Notes under the pieces: generated by a model
Seen by the model: the letters and a program-made list of their open reading frames with translations, nothing else
Databases searched by the model: none
What the model was told of the DNA's origin: nothing
Program-made: the position numbers and the translations under genes
Shown here: one piece after another, positions 1 to 11,800 of the stretch
Layout: every line of letters starts with the position of its first letter
How positions within the stretch are numbered: the first letter of the stretch is position 1
Assembly: GCA_029204225.1 (NCBI GenBank)
Contig: MU831985.1
Location: 1 to 64,000, forward strand
DNA: 64,000 nucleotides
Direction: 5' to 3'
Source of the DNA: Diphasiastrum complanatum
Lineage: Eukaryota > Streptophyta > Lycopodiopsida > Lycopodiales > Lycopodiaceae

Positions 1-89
1 ATTAACAACTTACTTCATTAGTTCAACTAGATTGCACTTTTAATAAACAAGCACATTTTAACACTATTGAATGAAAATTCCAGTACGTC

Positions 90-800
90 AAAGCTGCCTT
101 GTAGGGAAGCAACCTTAACTTCCATTTAAATCAGACCATATTCATGAGTCTAGAGGTCTCTTAGACATAGTCCATAGTGATATTTGTGGTCCTATGCAAA
201 CTCCTTTAAAGAGAGCAAGATTTTTCATTAATGTTATAAATGACTTTTTCAGGAGAACTCCTATGTATTTTATGAAAGCAAAATCTAAAGTCTTAAATTA
301 TTTTAGGATCTATAAAGAGAATATTGAGTTACAAACCAATAGAAAGATTAAAACTGTTCAAACTGAAAATGGAGGAGAATATATATATAATAAATTTGAT
401 GATTATTGTCAAAGCTGTGGAATTGAGAGACAAATCACAACTTCATATTCCCCATTGTCAAATGATTTAGTTGAGAGGAAAAACATGACCTTAATGGTCG
501 AAGTTGCATAGTGCATATTGGCTCATGCATCTTTACCAAAATTGTTTTGGGTCGAGGCTATAGAAACAACCCCATTTGTTGAAAATAAGTGCTCTACTAA
601 AGGATGATAAACCAAATAGCTCATAAGGTATGGACTGGTTCCAGACCATCATTGAAAACTATTAAAGTGTTTGGTTGTACAATTTTTGCTCAAATTCCAA
701 AAGAAACCAGGAAGAAATTTGATCCAAACAACAAAAAATCGATTTATGTTGGCTATCCTTCATAGAACAAGGCATACAAGTTATTCGGCCTAAATATGAG
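90..800 (+). pseudogene. Ty1/copia integrase remnant
   Basis: Reading in and out of frame, the stretch gives the copia integrase core. It includes a VHSDICGP block near 170-195, a QTENGGEY block near 358-382, a VERKNMTL block near 470-495 and, after an in-frame stop at about 509, the FGCTIFAQIPKETRKKFD block near 670-725. The second catalytic Asp (normally in TDNGGE or TDRGGE) reads Glu here, so the enzyme would be dead even without the stops. The family role is insertion of retrotransposon cDNA. Neither zinc-finger start nor RT is seen, so this is a truncated piece entering from the window edge. Confidence 0.85.
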
Positions 801-1410
801 AGGTTCAAAGAGTTCAACCAAAATCAAAGTGTGACTCCACACTAGTGAAAAGTATGTGAAAGGGGCTATGGATAACTATCAAGCTAGTGAATCTAGACAA
901 TCGATACATTGTATGCATAAGACTTAGGGCCTGTAACCCTAATTTAGGAGGACCTAAATGTAGTCTACTATATCACATAAATAGATTGATTGTTTTATCT
1001 TTCATGTTGTTGTGCTTATCTCATGTTGTTGGTGATATTGGAGGAGGAACAGTGGTGTCTACATTGTCTACTATTTCCTTTTTCTACTCAATCTTATTTG
1101 AATTTCTTTAGTATTTTGAGAATCATTGAATGAATTGTTGATGTGTATCTCACTAGTTTCATGGTTAGAGATTGTTTTGCCACTCTTGACACATCCAGAT
1201 TTGTTCTTTTGTGTATTAAACTCTCATATATTTGGCTTGATAGAAATAGTAGAAAATTTGGGAATGATAAGTTTTTCTTCTCCCTCCAATTTTTTTTAAG
1301 AGGCCTTCCATATTAGCTGCTCTTAAGTGACGATTGTCTCTTTCTAATGTACTTTTGTATCAAGTTCTTAATCTGTAGTTAACCCTTGTGAAAAAAAAAA
1401 ACCATAATAA

Positions 1411-1521
1411 CGTCATCAAAGACATTCATGTCAAGATTGTATGAAAGTCAACCTTGACAACCAGAAAAAAGTAAAGTTACTAAAGACATTCATGTCAAAA
1501 TTGTATGAAAGGCAACCTTGA
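1411..1521. repeat. two-copy imperfect tandem repeat, about 60 bp unit
   Basis: The block AAAGACATTCATGTCAA followed by an ATTGTATGAAAG..CAACCTTGA stretch occurs twice in a row with a few substitutions, at about 1418 and 1482. Function unknown. Confidence 0.7.
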
Positions 1522-2229
1522 ACATCAAATTATAATACCTCTCATAGTTAGACAGACTTTGAGGTGCTCACAAGTCCCCATCAAGCCCACATATTGATCT
1601 CAAAAGCGTATCTTCGTTTCATAAAAAGGGCATTTTCATTTAACTTTGACAAAAAAGGTGAATTGGTTATAAAAACTTCAAATCGTAACTTGTTTGAGTC
1701 CACACTCATCTCAAGAAAATGAAAGCAATTTACTGATCACCTTCAGTCTAATCGAGTAAACTATAAGAAAAATATGCATAGGGAGTTATTCGAGATTAAG
1801 GCTCTACATTCGCAAGCTTGAGTGCATGTCAAAGGTTTACTTGATTGTCAAAGCTTTAAAGGCAAGAATATTATCAGTGTGTTTATTGGAAAACAAACTC
1901 AAAATTTACCATTCTGATTTGAAAGGTAGATTCAAATGCAATGTAAGATTTTCATATTTCTCCTTTCTTACACGATTAAGGTACCTATGTCACAAGAGAG
2001 CTACGAACTTAAAAATACTACAAGGTGAGAATGCACGTCAAATTTGAAGCCATTTCGGAATCTAAACTTGAGATTGGAAAGAGCATGTGACGACAAAAGT
2101 CATAAATGTTTTCCTCCTTTCAAAGGAAAGAGCATATACCAAATACATGCCTTCCAAAGCAAAGGCAGCCTCACCAGTGAGCTTCAAATTGCCCTACTTT
2201 TTGTATTCAGGCTTGAGGCAAGGATGATT

Positions 2230-2243
2230 GGGGGGGGGGGGGG
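2230..2243. repeat. poly-G run (14 G)
   Basis: Uninterrupted run of 14 guanines read directly from the sequence. Length is prone to sequencing error. Confidence 0.9.
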
Positions 2244-2401
2244 CCGCCTGGGGCCACTTAAAAATATCAAAATTATATAAAGCGAGGGTACAGAGTTGTT
2301 GGGCGGCGGGGTCCTCTGCAAAGCGGAATACACCCATGTGCAACGCCCCACCCTCACTAGGCTGTACAAACCTAGTACTCACAAACCTGTTCTATTCCTT
2401 G

Positions 2402-2550
2402 TCCAATGGATTTACACCACGTGTACAAGTGCACAAGTATATTTTACGGTAGTTTACCCTATTTTCTCTCACCATGTGTTCTGTTCGTTATCCAATGCAT
2501 CTATGCCACGTGTACAAGCGCACCAGGATGTTTTACGGTCTTTTAACCTT
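2402..2550. repeat. two-copy tandem duplication carrying CACGTG
   Basis: A unit of about 89 bp starting TCCAATG and containing CCACGTGTACAAG and TTTTACGG occurs at 2402 and again at 2491 with scattered substitutions. It duplicates a G-box upstream of the NAT gene. Confidence 0.7.
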
Positions 2551-2848
2551 TTTTTTTTTTCTCCCCGTGTGTGCTCTTTCGTGGAGTCGAACTCGTGACC
2601 TACCGTGCAGTTGCTGGGAATCGAACTCTTGACCTGAGGGAAGTACAGGCGCAGCTATTTTGGATCGAGTCTCCTTCGACCTCCCTTGTGGGAGAAGCTT
2701 TTGTCCACGTGGCGATCTGTGAATGGTGGGGTGACGAATTGAGAAAGCAGTTGCAAGGACGATGTGAGGGTTCGGGTCCCGAGGGCTGACGTGGCAGCTG
2801 ACGTGGCGCAGGGACAAGACTGTTGTGACGGTTTGAGGAGGCCACGTG
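2418..2848 (+). promoter_or_regulatory. G-box / ABRE-like cluster upstream of the NAT gene
   Basis: Four CACGTG hexamers lie at 2418, 2507, 2706 and 2843, with two further GACGTGGC cores near 2790-2806. CACGTG is the known binding core of plant bZIP and bHLH factors. The cluster sits about 120-550 bp upstream of a CT-rich tract that plausibly marks the transcription start or 5' UTR of the transporter. Regulation by light, ABA or stress would be inference from motif knowledge only. Confidence 0.45.
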
Positions 2849-2960
2849 GGCGATAGGACTGGTCGAAGGTGGTGGACAGAGCAGACTCCAGAGGGTTTTT
2901 TACTTTTTTACTGGGCCCACGAGGAGTAAAAGTACGCTGTTAAAAAAGGCCTTTTATTCT

Positions 2961-2965
<5 letters not shown>

Positions 2966-3000
<35 letters not shown>
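2966..3000. repeat. (CT)n microsatellite
   Basis: About 17 CT units followed by further pyrimidine-rich sequence. Plant 5' leaders often carry such tracts, so this is a candidate start of the NAT transcript. The stretch from 3001 to 3824 holds no convincing coding exon and is best read as 5' UTR, perhaps with an intron. Confidence 0.8.
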
Positions 3001-3002
<2 letters not shown>

Positions 3003-3824
3003 CTTTCTCTTTTCGTATGCGTTTCTCCGACTCGGTTTGATACTTTGGGCGCTTGTTCGTGCAATGATCGCTGACGCTTTGATTGGATCGCATCAGTTCC
3101 ATGATCATGTCATCGTCATGAAGCCTTCCCGTCTTAGATCGACTGTCTTTTCCTCGTCTTCCGATCCTAAACCCATCAATCATCAATGGATCGTCAGCTC
3201 GGATTCACGACTATTCAGTATTTTTTGCCTCATCTCATCTTGCTCCTTGATATTTGATACAATACTAGCGGAATGATTCTTTTGGGTTTTTGCTCATACG
3301 TTCCGTACAGTGCTCAGTGATATCAGTTCATAGTCATGTTTTTTGTCTGATATTCGTGTTGCTTTCACTCTGCCTTCATCTTACAAGTTGTGACTTGTCA
3401 ATGAGGATGACAGCTTTTTTAGGCAATGCCTCCGACAGTGCTCAAATATAGAATCCGTTTCCAGCTTAGTTTTTCATTGCCAGTTCGTTTAGTGATGTTC
3501 GTGCTAGTCTTTCTCCAATTCGCCATATACGATATTGTAATGTTTACTCAGAGATATTCGTCCTATATGGTACATTGCTCAGTGTTCTCGCGGTCTTTGT
3601 CAGTTTCGATTGCACCCTGCTAACGGTTTTTGGCTCTCTTTGTATTCTTTCTTTTGCTGCCCGCAACAGTAGCTTGATTCAAGCAAGTATGTTGGTGGTG
3701 TTTCGCAAGCAGCTGTACTACGAGGCTAGACAAGACTGCAGGCTGTTTTCGAGAAAAAGATAGAGGAAATTCGTTTGTCCGCAGAATCTACAGAAGATAG
3801 CAAATTCGTGCTCATAATCTAAGA

Positions 3825-6465
3825 ATGGCAGACTATCAGCATTCAGTAGAAGAACAGCTTCCGGACATCGAATACTGCCCCAACGATAGTCCTTCCTGGC
3901 GTATGGCTCTAAACTGGAAATCTATTGTCTCCAAACTCTAGAGGATCATGATTTACAGCACGGCTGCTTTATCCTCGAACATCTCTTCTTTGTTGTCTTG
4001 ATGGAAAATACTGTGCATTGTTGAAACAATTGGAACAGTATACGATTTCCTTCCCCGGGGATTATATCTTCGCTTTTTGTTTTGCTCTTTTCACATGAAA
4101 TGCTTTTTAATGCTTGTGAATTCAAATGTGGTTCTTTGAAGTCTGACAGTTTACATACATTAGATTACAAGGATGAGATGAACTAAACTTTAACCAGTAC
4201 ATGGATCAAGTTCAACTCCGCACAGGAAAGAACTCATTAAAACTCAAAGCTTTTTCAGCTGCCATATCCATCTGTAGGTGATGAAAATTGATACTCCGGA
4301 ATGTGGCTACTGAGAGTATGTGTAATTGTCAACTCATCAAGTTAGCATAAAAAACTTTCCAGAATTTGAAATTAAGTTTTTGGGCAGCTCATCACAATAG
4401 TCCACACTTTGCTTTCCCTAGAGACAGCATTAGACTCTGGAATTTCTGATCAGCTACAGTAAGCAGCAATAGTTCTGTATGCCTATCAAACGATGCATTT
4501 GCGATATTTCTTTCTAGGAGAACATAAAGATTGATAAAGTATCTGGTCTATATAATTGGCTCGAGTTTTCTTCGCGTTTATTCATCTTTGGGATGAATAT
4601 CTTGACTTCACTGACAGATCGTATCGACGAGTTTCCCAAACATATTTTAAATGATAAATAGCTTTCAGAAGCTCATAATCTGCTTGGTTACGAACATTTT
4701 GTATGATGTCAGACGCTTGCGGAAAAAAGCAGGAGTGACTTCAATTATTAATCGTCGCTAAGAGCTTAAGTGAAGCTTGAGTTACATTTCTGTTTCGCGT
4801 CGTCACTGACTATCAGAACGTGAATGGATTTGGCAGCGGAGACCATCGTGCTGGCGTTTCAGCACTACGTGACCATGTTAGGTACCACCGTGTTGATTCC
4901 GACAATGCTTGTCTACCAAATGGGAGGCGATAATGTAAGTTCACTCCTTTCCTAGCAATGAGTTGTCTTCTCGCCTTCATTGAGTCTATTTACGCAACTG
5001 TCCCCTATGTACTTGGAAATACCAACAAAATATAATATCTTACATTGAATGCACATCGGAAGATCATGACGAGATGGCAATATCAGGAATCAGGATAATC
5101 CATTTTGCTGCTTGCTTCACACCATTCTCGAGAGTCGCGATTGCTGGGATTTTTGGATGTGCAGGGTTCTACTTGTAATCTATTTAGACATCGAATATCC
5201 CAGATTCATCTTCTTCTTTGATGGCGCGTTTTATCTTGCAGAGGGATAAAGTTCGGGTGATACAAACTTTGTTATTCGTCAATGGTCTTAATACCCTGTT
5301 ACAGACGTTATTCGGAACCAGATTACCTGTTGTAATGGGAGGCTCATATGCATTTCTTATCAGCACAATGTCAATCATCAACTCTCCTGCACTTCAAGCA
5401 ATTTACGATGATCGAGAGGTAGAGCACTTGTCCATCTCCCAATGATGTGATATTGGAAAACCGGGAGTTAAACTTTGAAACTGACGTCTGAAATATATGC
5501 AAGTTTGTTCTTGCAAATGCTGCTCAATTCCAACACTAGTGTGCTCATACGTAAGATGTATGAGGGTTTGTCATCCTCTATACAGTTCGCAACACTTGGG
5601 TTTAACCTACTAGGTGTTTGACTGCAACACGTGGATCTAACCTACTAGTGTTTGACTATATACAGTAAGATACAATAATTTTCCCTATCGTATCTCAGTC
5701 TACTCTATTATGTACATAGAAAGATCTGAAGATTTTATTGCATTGTTACAGATTAACTATACAATGCAGCAAATTGTGGCATGAGTGCTTGACAGGAAAT
5801 CCAGTACATTCTGAATAAAGATCCGTGTTTAAGATGATTTTTTTTGTTGACAGAGATTTCTTCGGACAATGCGTGAAATTCAAGGAGCTCTCATTGTCGC
5901 GTCAAGTATCCAGATCATTCTGGGATTCAGTGGACTTTGGGGCATCCTCTTAAAGTACACGATCCTTTTGCTGTGCTCTTTGATGAATCACTATTCTGAA
6001 TTCACCTGGCTATGACAATTTCCTTGAGAAGTTCCCCAATGCTTTCAAGAACTTGAACTGGTTGCTCTTAATTCACTTAGTCATTTCCATCAGCCATGGA
6101 AATGATGACTTTCAAGAAGAGCGCATGATATATTTTTCAGCTCCGCACGATAGCTGATTTGCTTTATGTCTTCATTGCTACGAAAATCAAACATTGCATC
6201 CTACATCCAAAAAAATATCATTTGACAATCAAGATTGTTTGTGTTTCTAGATTACTAGAGAAAAGGTACTCTTTACTGATGAAACTAAATACATGCAACT
6301 GATTCTCATCAACTTTTTTCAGGTTCATTACTCCCCTTGCCTTGGCTCCAGTCGTTGCTTTAGTTGGCCTTGGACTATATATTTATGGATTTCCTGGGGT
6401 GAGACTGTGTGGTCCTCATCAAATACATACAGGCTGGCGCAAACTTGATTGATTGCATTTGTTTC

Positions 6466-6543
<78 letters not shown>

Positions 6544-8778
6544 CAGTTTGTCTACACAGGTTGCAAAATGTGTGGAAGTTGGCATCCCCGAACTCATTTT
6601 ACTTGTTATCTTTTCTCAGGTCAGTATTTGAGTCTTTGTAAGGGGGCATACTAGAAGTTTAAAGAACCAGAGATATATTTTCAAGGATACGACTAGTAGG
6701 AAAAGGGTAAAGGGTGCAACTTGACAATATTTTCTCATGTCACTCAGCTATAGGCTTTCCATTTATGCCAAAACCTCGAAATAGTGGTTTATGATTGATA
6801 GAGAATCTCTCGACTGTTTTGAAACAGTATCTAAAGATCGTAAGGACAAGGAGAATATCACCTTTCGAACGTTTTCCAATTATATTCAGCATAATTCCTG
6901 TCTGGGTCTATGCCCACATTTTGACAGTAGGCGGGGCGTATAAACATGCGTCTTATAAAGGAAAGATCCACTGTCGAACAGACCGTGCTCATCTTGTTGA
7001 TGCAGCTCCTTGGTATGTTTAAGTTTTTGTCAGAGGCAGAGTTTCACAGAAGTACAAATATATAGATGTAATTTGCAAATAATTTTATCAGCTTCAACTA
7101 TCTTTGTGTGTTCTTCAAGGTTGCAACTGGTGACGATTCAATTCTTCTGATGATCGTGTGCAGGGTAAGGCTTCCCTATCCACTAGAGTGGGGAGCGCCA
7201 ACGTTCAATGCTGGTCATGCTTTTGCTATGATGGCAGCAGCCCTGGTTGCTCAAATAGAGGTTTGTTAAAATTTATTTTTCTGGGTTATCCTCTTAAACA
7301 AGGTTGATAATTTCTAAGACTTAGAACACACCATTTTTTTTCACTATAATTCTTTCCCTCTGTGAGGTAATTGTTTCGTTGCTGTGTAAATACTAAAATC
7401 ACAATAACAGTCAACAGCAGCGTTTTATGGGGTTTCAAGGGTTGCCAATGCAACACCTCCTCCTACATTTGTTGTCGGCCGTGGTGTTGGCTGGCAGGTA
7501 CTTTATTTATCTTCAATTTTTTTGCAGTAGCTCATCATCTCACTGTCTATGTGATTAGTCTGTGCAGTTTCTATGACAGCCGTTAGCTTCACTTGCATTG
7601 TCTGATGGATATATGAATGTCACTCTGGCAAGACTTCACAAGGAAATCAACTTATATTTCTATTTTGGGCAGGGTATTGGGACTCTAATGGATGGATTGT
7701 TTGGGACTCTGTCAGGCTCTACCGTATCAATGTACAATCTTCTTTTGTGCAGATCTCTTGTGCTAGTTTAAATTTATTGTGCTAACTTTAGCTCGAGTGG
7801 AGGGTTTTGTAAGGCTCCCATAGACAAGCATATTCTTCAATTTGCATTGCATGTAGAATACAATAATATGCTTCTCACATCACCAGAACGACAAATATGA
7901 CCTTTTTCTTTGAATACGGCCAATGTCAGGATTCAGCATATTTAGTTTCAATAAGATTATTTCGTTATGTATCCTTTCTCAGTGATGCAGAACTTTGTTG
8001 CAGTGAGAATGCAGGTTTGATTGGAATCACACGAGTAGGCAGCAGAAGAACAGTACAGATTGCAGCAATATTCATGATATTCTTCTCAGTATTTGGTCAG
8101 TTCAGCTCAGACCTTATCAATCTTTGTACTAAAGTATTCATCTTTCTTGCATGTGCTTGTGTGTGAAAAAGTGAACATTGCTCATAAAAAAACCAATTAA
8201 TACCAACCTTATAAAAAACCCACAACAAGTTTTTCAAAAAGGTGAAAAAATACCAGAGTAAGCTTTTGAGTTTGGAAGTTATAACTCTAATGGCAAATTC
8301 ATTTTGTATGAGCCTTCTTTTTGTCACCTTTTTCTTTAACCTTAGCAAGTGAAATGATGAGCAACAATGAGCATTGGGCCACCCATTTTTCACACATGGT
8401 AACATTTAATTAGGTGCTCCAAGTTGATTGGACAATTTCAATTCCTTTTTAAATTGCCCCTAGAAGCTCAACATGCAAGCAAGGTCCTCATGTTTAAAGA
8501 ATGAATTTCACTTGCCCCTACATGGCAAGGGATCCATGACACCTCATGTGTCACATGGTGTGAAAGGTGGAAGGGGGGGGGGGTGATTATCAAATGGATC
8601 AATGAGAGAACTCCATTTTATATTAGGGATTTGTCACCCAGTCAAGTGAAAACTAGTGAAGTTTTTTATAGTGAAAAATTGCAAGTTTGCAACTAAGTGT
8701 AAAATGTCAATTTCAACAATTGGCCTATTATATTTATCGAGTTTTATGAGCAGAGTGTAGGTGTGGACGTACATGTGC

Positions 8779-8836
<58 letters not shown>

Positions 8837-11800
8837 TTGGCCACATGGATCGTTTTTAGCTTTCTCAAAGTGTTTGTATATGATGTCTATACTGGATATT
8901 GAAGTATTTTCATAAAAGGACAATCTGCAAGTTTGGGAGAGTATATCTATACCCTCATCCCTCTTCTTTTAACATATAGTAAATATCGACAATTTAGTTT
9001 TGCTTCTATGTATTTGCTACCATAGTATATTTTGTAGGAATTAGCTTGGGGGTGTCTAGTTATACATTAAATACTTGGTTGGCTGGTTATTGCCACAACA
9101 TGTGCTCTTGGTGCTCATCTCCTATCCAAGAGATCTTCGTGGGCACATTATCATTCTCCACAAATAAAGCTCTTGAACTTACATTCGTGTCGCCAACTCC
9201 ATGGGTTTCACCGTTGCCAACTCCATGGGTTTCACCCTGACTCGGATGGCTTTATGATATAGCCTTTTCCTAGGTCTATTCCTAGATGTGCCAAGTGTGC
9301 ATGGTCAAAAGCATGGTGGTATCCAAGTTATGATCTACCCCAATGGTTGAGCATTAATATTTAAAAATTGTGCCATTTAAGTGTGAGATATTTGATTCAT
9401 TGGATATACTTGCAACTCAATATATTGATTGGGCAGCCATAAAGTTACAATTTATGTGAGATAAAAAATCCACCTTGATTTTGTCTAGATACTCTAGCAT
9501 CATAGGTAGAGTCATAAAGTTCTACTGTTTTTTAGACATTAGGTATATGCATACTTGATGGTGTATACGATTGTAACAAGTTGATCAACATGTGGTTGGT
9601 TAGTTCCGTGATATTGGGCCTATAATAGAGGCCATTGAATTAACTTGCAAGCTCTTCCTCATTTAATACACCAAATCTATCCATATAGTGAGAGATGTTC
9701 AATCCCTTATTATTGAAATCTTAAAGTTTTGGAAAAAGTATGGAACTAGCTATATTTTGCCCAATCAAAGAGGAGACTTCATGACGCAATTTCCTGCATT
9801 GCATAGACTTCATGATGCAATTACATGCATTTTGCACATCCAATCTAGCCTTTGACAATTTTGAAAGTCCATGCAATTGATTACTTGTCTTTTGACCTCA
9901 TGAAAGACTTAAACTTGGAAGATTTGGTACAAGAAATGATTACACGATTTGCAATTTTTTGAGGAACACATAATATTATTTAAGAGTAGAACTAGCAGTT
10001 CAAAACATGAAATGGATGTTGTTTACAGATTGATACTTGTTTTTTATGATGTTTACAAATTAACACTTAATTCAATCGTCCAACTTAGTAGAGAGTTTTT
10101 TTGAAAAATCCATGGCCTAATTTTAGTCAAGAAATGTTGAAAGAACTACAATGCTTAATGAGGGATAGCATTGATCAAGGGGACATTCATCATATGAACG
10201 TTCAGTTATGGTATGTAAATTGCATAAGGCACTTTATGGCCTCAAGCAAGTTCCTAGGGCCTGGTATGAAAGAATTAATCACTTCTTGTTGCAACACAAA
10301 TTTACTTCTTGCTTCGCAGACTCAAATGTGTATCTCAAGTGTAAAGGGTCAAGCTATGTCATAATAGCATTATATGTTGATTATTCTTTAATTATCAGCA
10401 ATTCAAATTAGTTACTGTATGAAACAAAATCTCTGCTTTCAACAGAATTTGAGATGACTGATTTAGGCCCAATTCATTACTTACTTGGTATGGAGATAAG
10501 CAAAGATCGTGCAAGCAAAAGGATCACTATAAACCAAGAATCCTATTTAATCAATGTGCTTCACAGACATGGCATGGAGGACTGTAAACTGATAGACACA
10601 CCCATGGATCAAGGATCCAAACTATCAAAAGACATGTGTCTCAGAATCGAAGCAGGATAGAAAGAGATGTGCAAATATCTTTATCAGTCGATCGGATCAT
10701 TTATGTATTCTATGATTTGCACACAACTTGATCTAGCATATGTAGTAAGCACACTGTCACAATAAATGTCCAATCTAGGCTTACAACATTGGAAGGCTTT
10801 GCAAAGAATATTGAATTACATTCAAGCTACGAACCCTCAGTTGTGACATGTCACCCACAGTCAAAGGCAAGCGAGCTCCTACCATCCTCACAGCCGCCAT
10901 AGCTGTTAAGCAGGATCGCGCCTCCGCCTGTGGTTTACAACTTTGGGCTCCCCTAGCTATCTTGGAAGCGCGCCTCCATTGCATCCATAAATCAGGGATT
11001 CTCTATGGGAGGGTAGCATCCAGAATTCACAAAGACCGTGTTTGCGCCTACTAGCACTAATCCACCACGGCTTCAGCGATCTTCGAGCTCACAAAATCGG
11101 CCAATAGCCTACGCTGCCACAACCATCTTCTCTCAGCTCTCAATCCCAGATAGGTCTTTATCTATGGACTCAACTACAAGGTGGGAACCAGCTCTCTAGT
11201 GGCCTTTTTATAGAGATCTTTCTAAAGATTCAGAAATTATCATTCCTATAGAGAAAACAACTATCCCTACGGTTAGAGATAGCAGAACAAGCCAGAAACA
11301 GGTTGCAAAAACATTTTCTAAGTAGGCACATCAAAAAAAGAAAACACACTTCTTCTAGAAGAGGTGGTATGCATTTTTTCAGAGGAATTAAACATGTATT
11401 AACTACTCCAAATTGTTACTATTGATTCTCTCTGCTTCCTTATATTTTATAAGGTTTACAGAAAGGATTAGGGTGTGGCCCCACCAGTTGTTAGTGCTCT
11501 CATTTAGGGCTAACAAAAGTGACATTGCGGCGTGAGTGCGGCCCCCCACCTACAGTTACTAGTTAGCAAACTGGGTCAGTTAGTACTAACCAAAATAGTG
11601 CATTTTTGCAGGTTTCCTAACCAAGGTGATACGGCATGGTTTATTAACTGAATGTTGAACTGCCACCTTTAATGCCTTGATGAAGTCACCCTCCATCACT
11701 TCCATTCCCTCTCATGTAGCTCAGTGCACTCCTGCTCCTTGCCTATTGGAAGCAACTATATGTATGCAACAAAAAAGCGTTGGAAGATCAACGAACTCCT

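Larger units (their letters stand above)
801..2401. other. no gene seen, AT-rich flank
   Basis: No coding similarity recognised. The short ORFs here lack known motifs and look like chance frames. It contains the small tandem duplication at 1411-1521 and the poly-G run at 2230-2243, listed separately. Confidence 0.5.

Noticed and set aside
3037-3276. 79-codon frame in the NAT leader
   Set aside because: No similarity to a known domain, an overlapping minus-strand frame of similar length, and position in the likely 5' UTR; a real upstream ORF cannot be excluded but is not supported.
4824-4836. ATG at 4824 as the NAT start
   Set aside because: It lies in the intron: the acceptor TTTGGCAG ends at 4836, exon 1 at 3825-3900 supplies the family's EEQLPDIEYC..SPSWP start, and the codon before 4824 is TGA.
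6449-6641. Arg-Glu repeat open frames
   Set aside because: Translation of the AG repeat in NAT intron 5 joined to real exon 6 codons.
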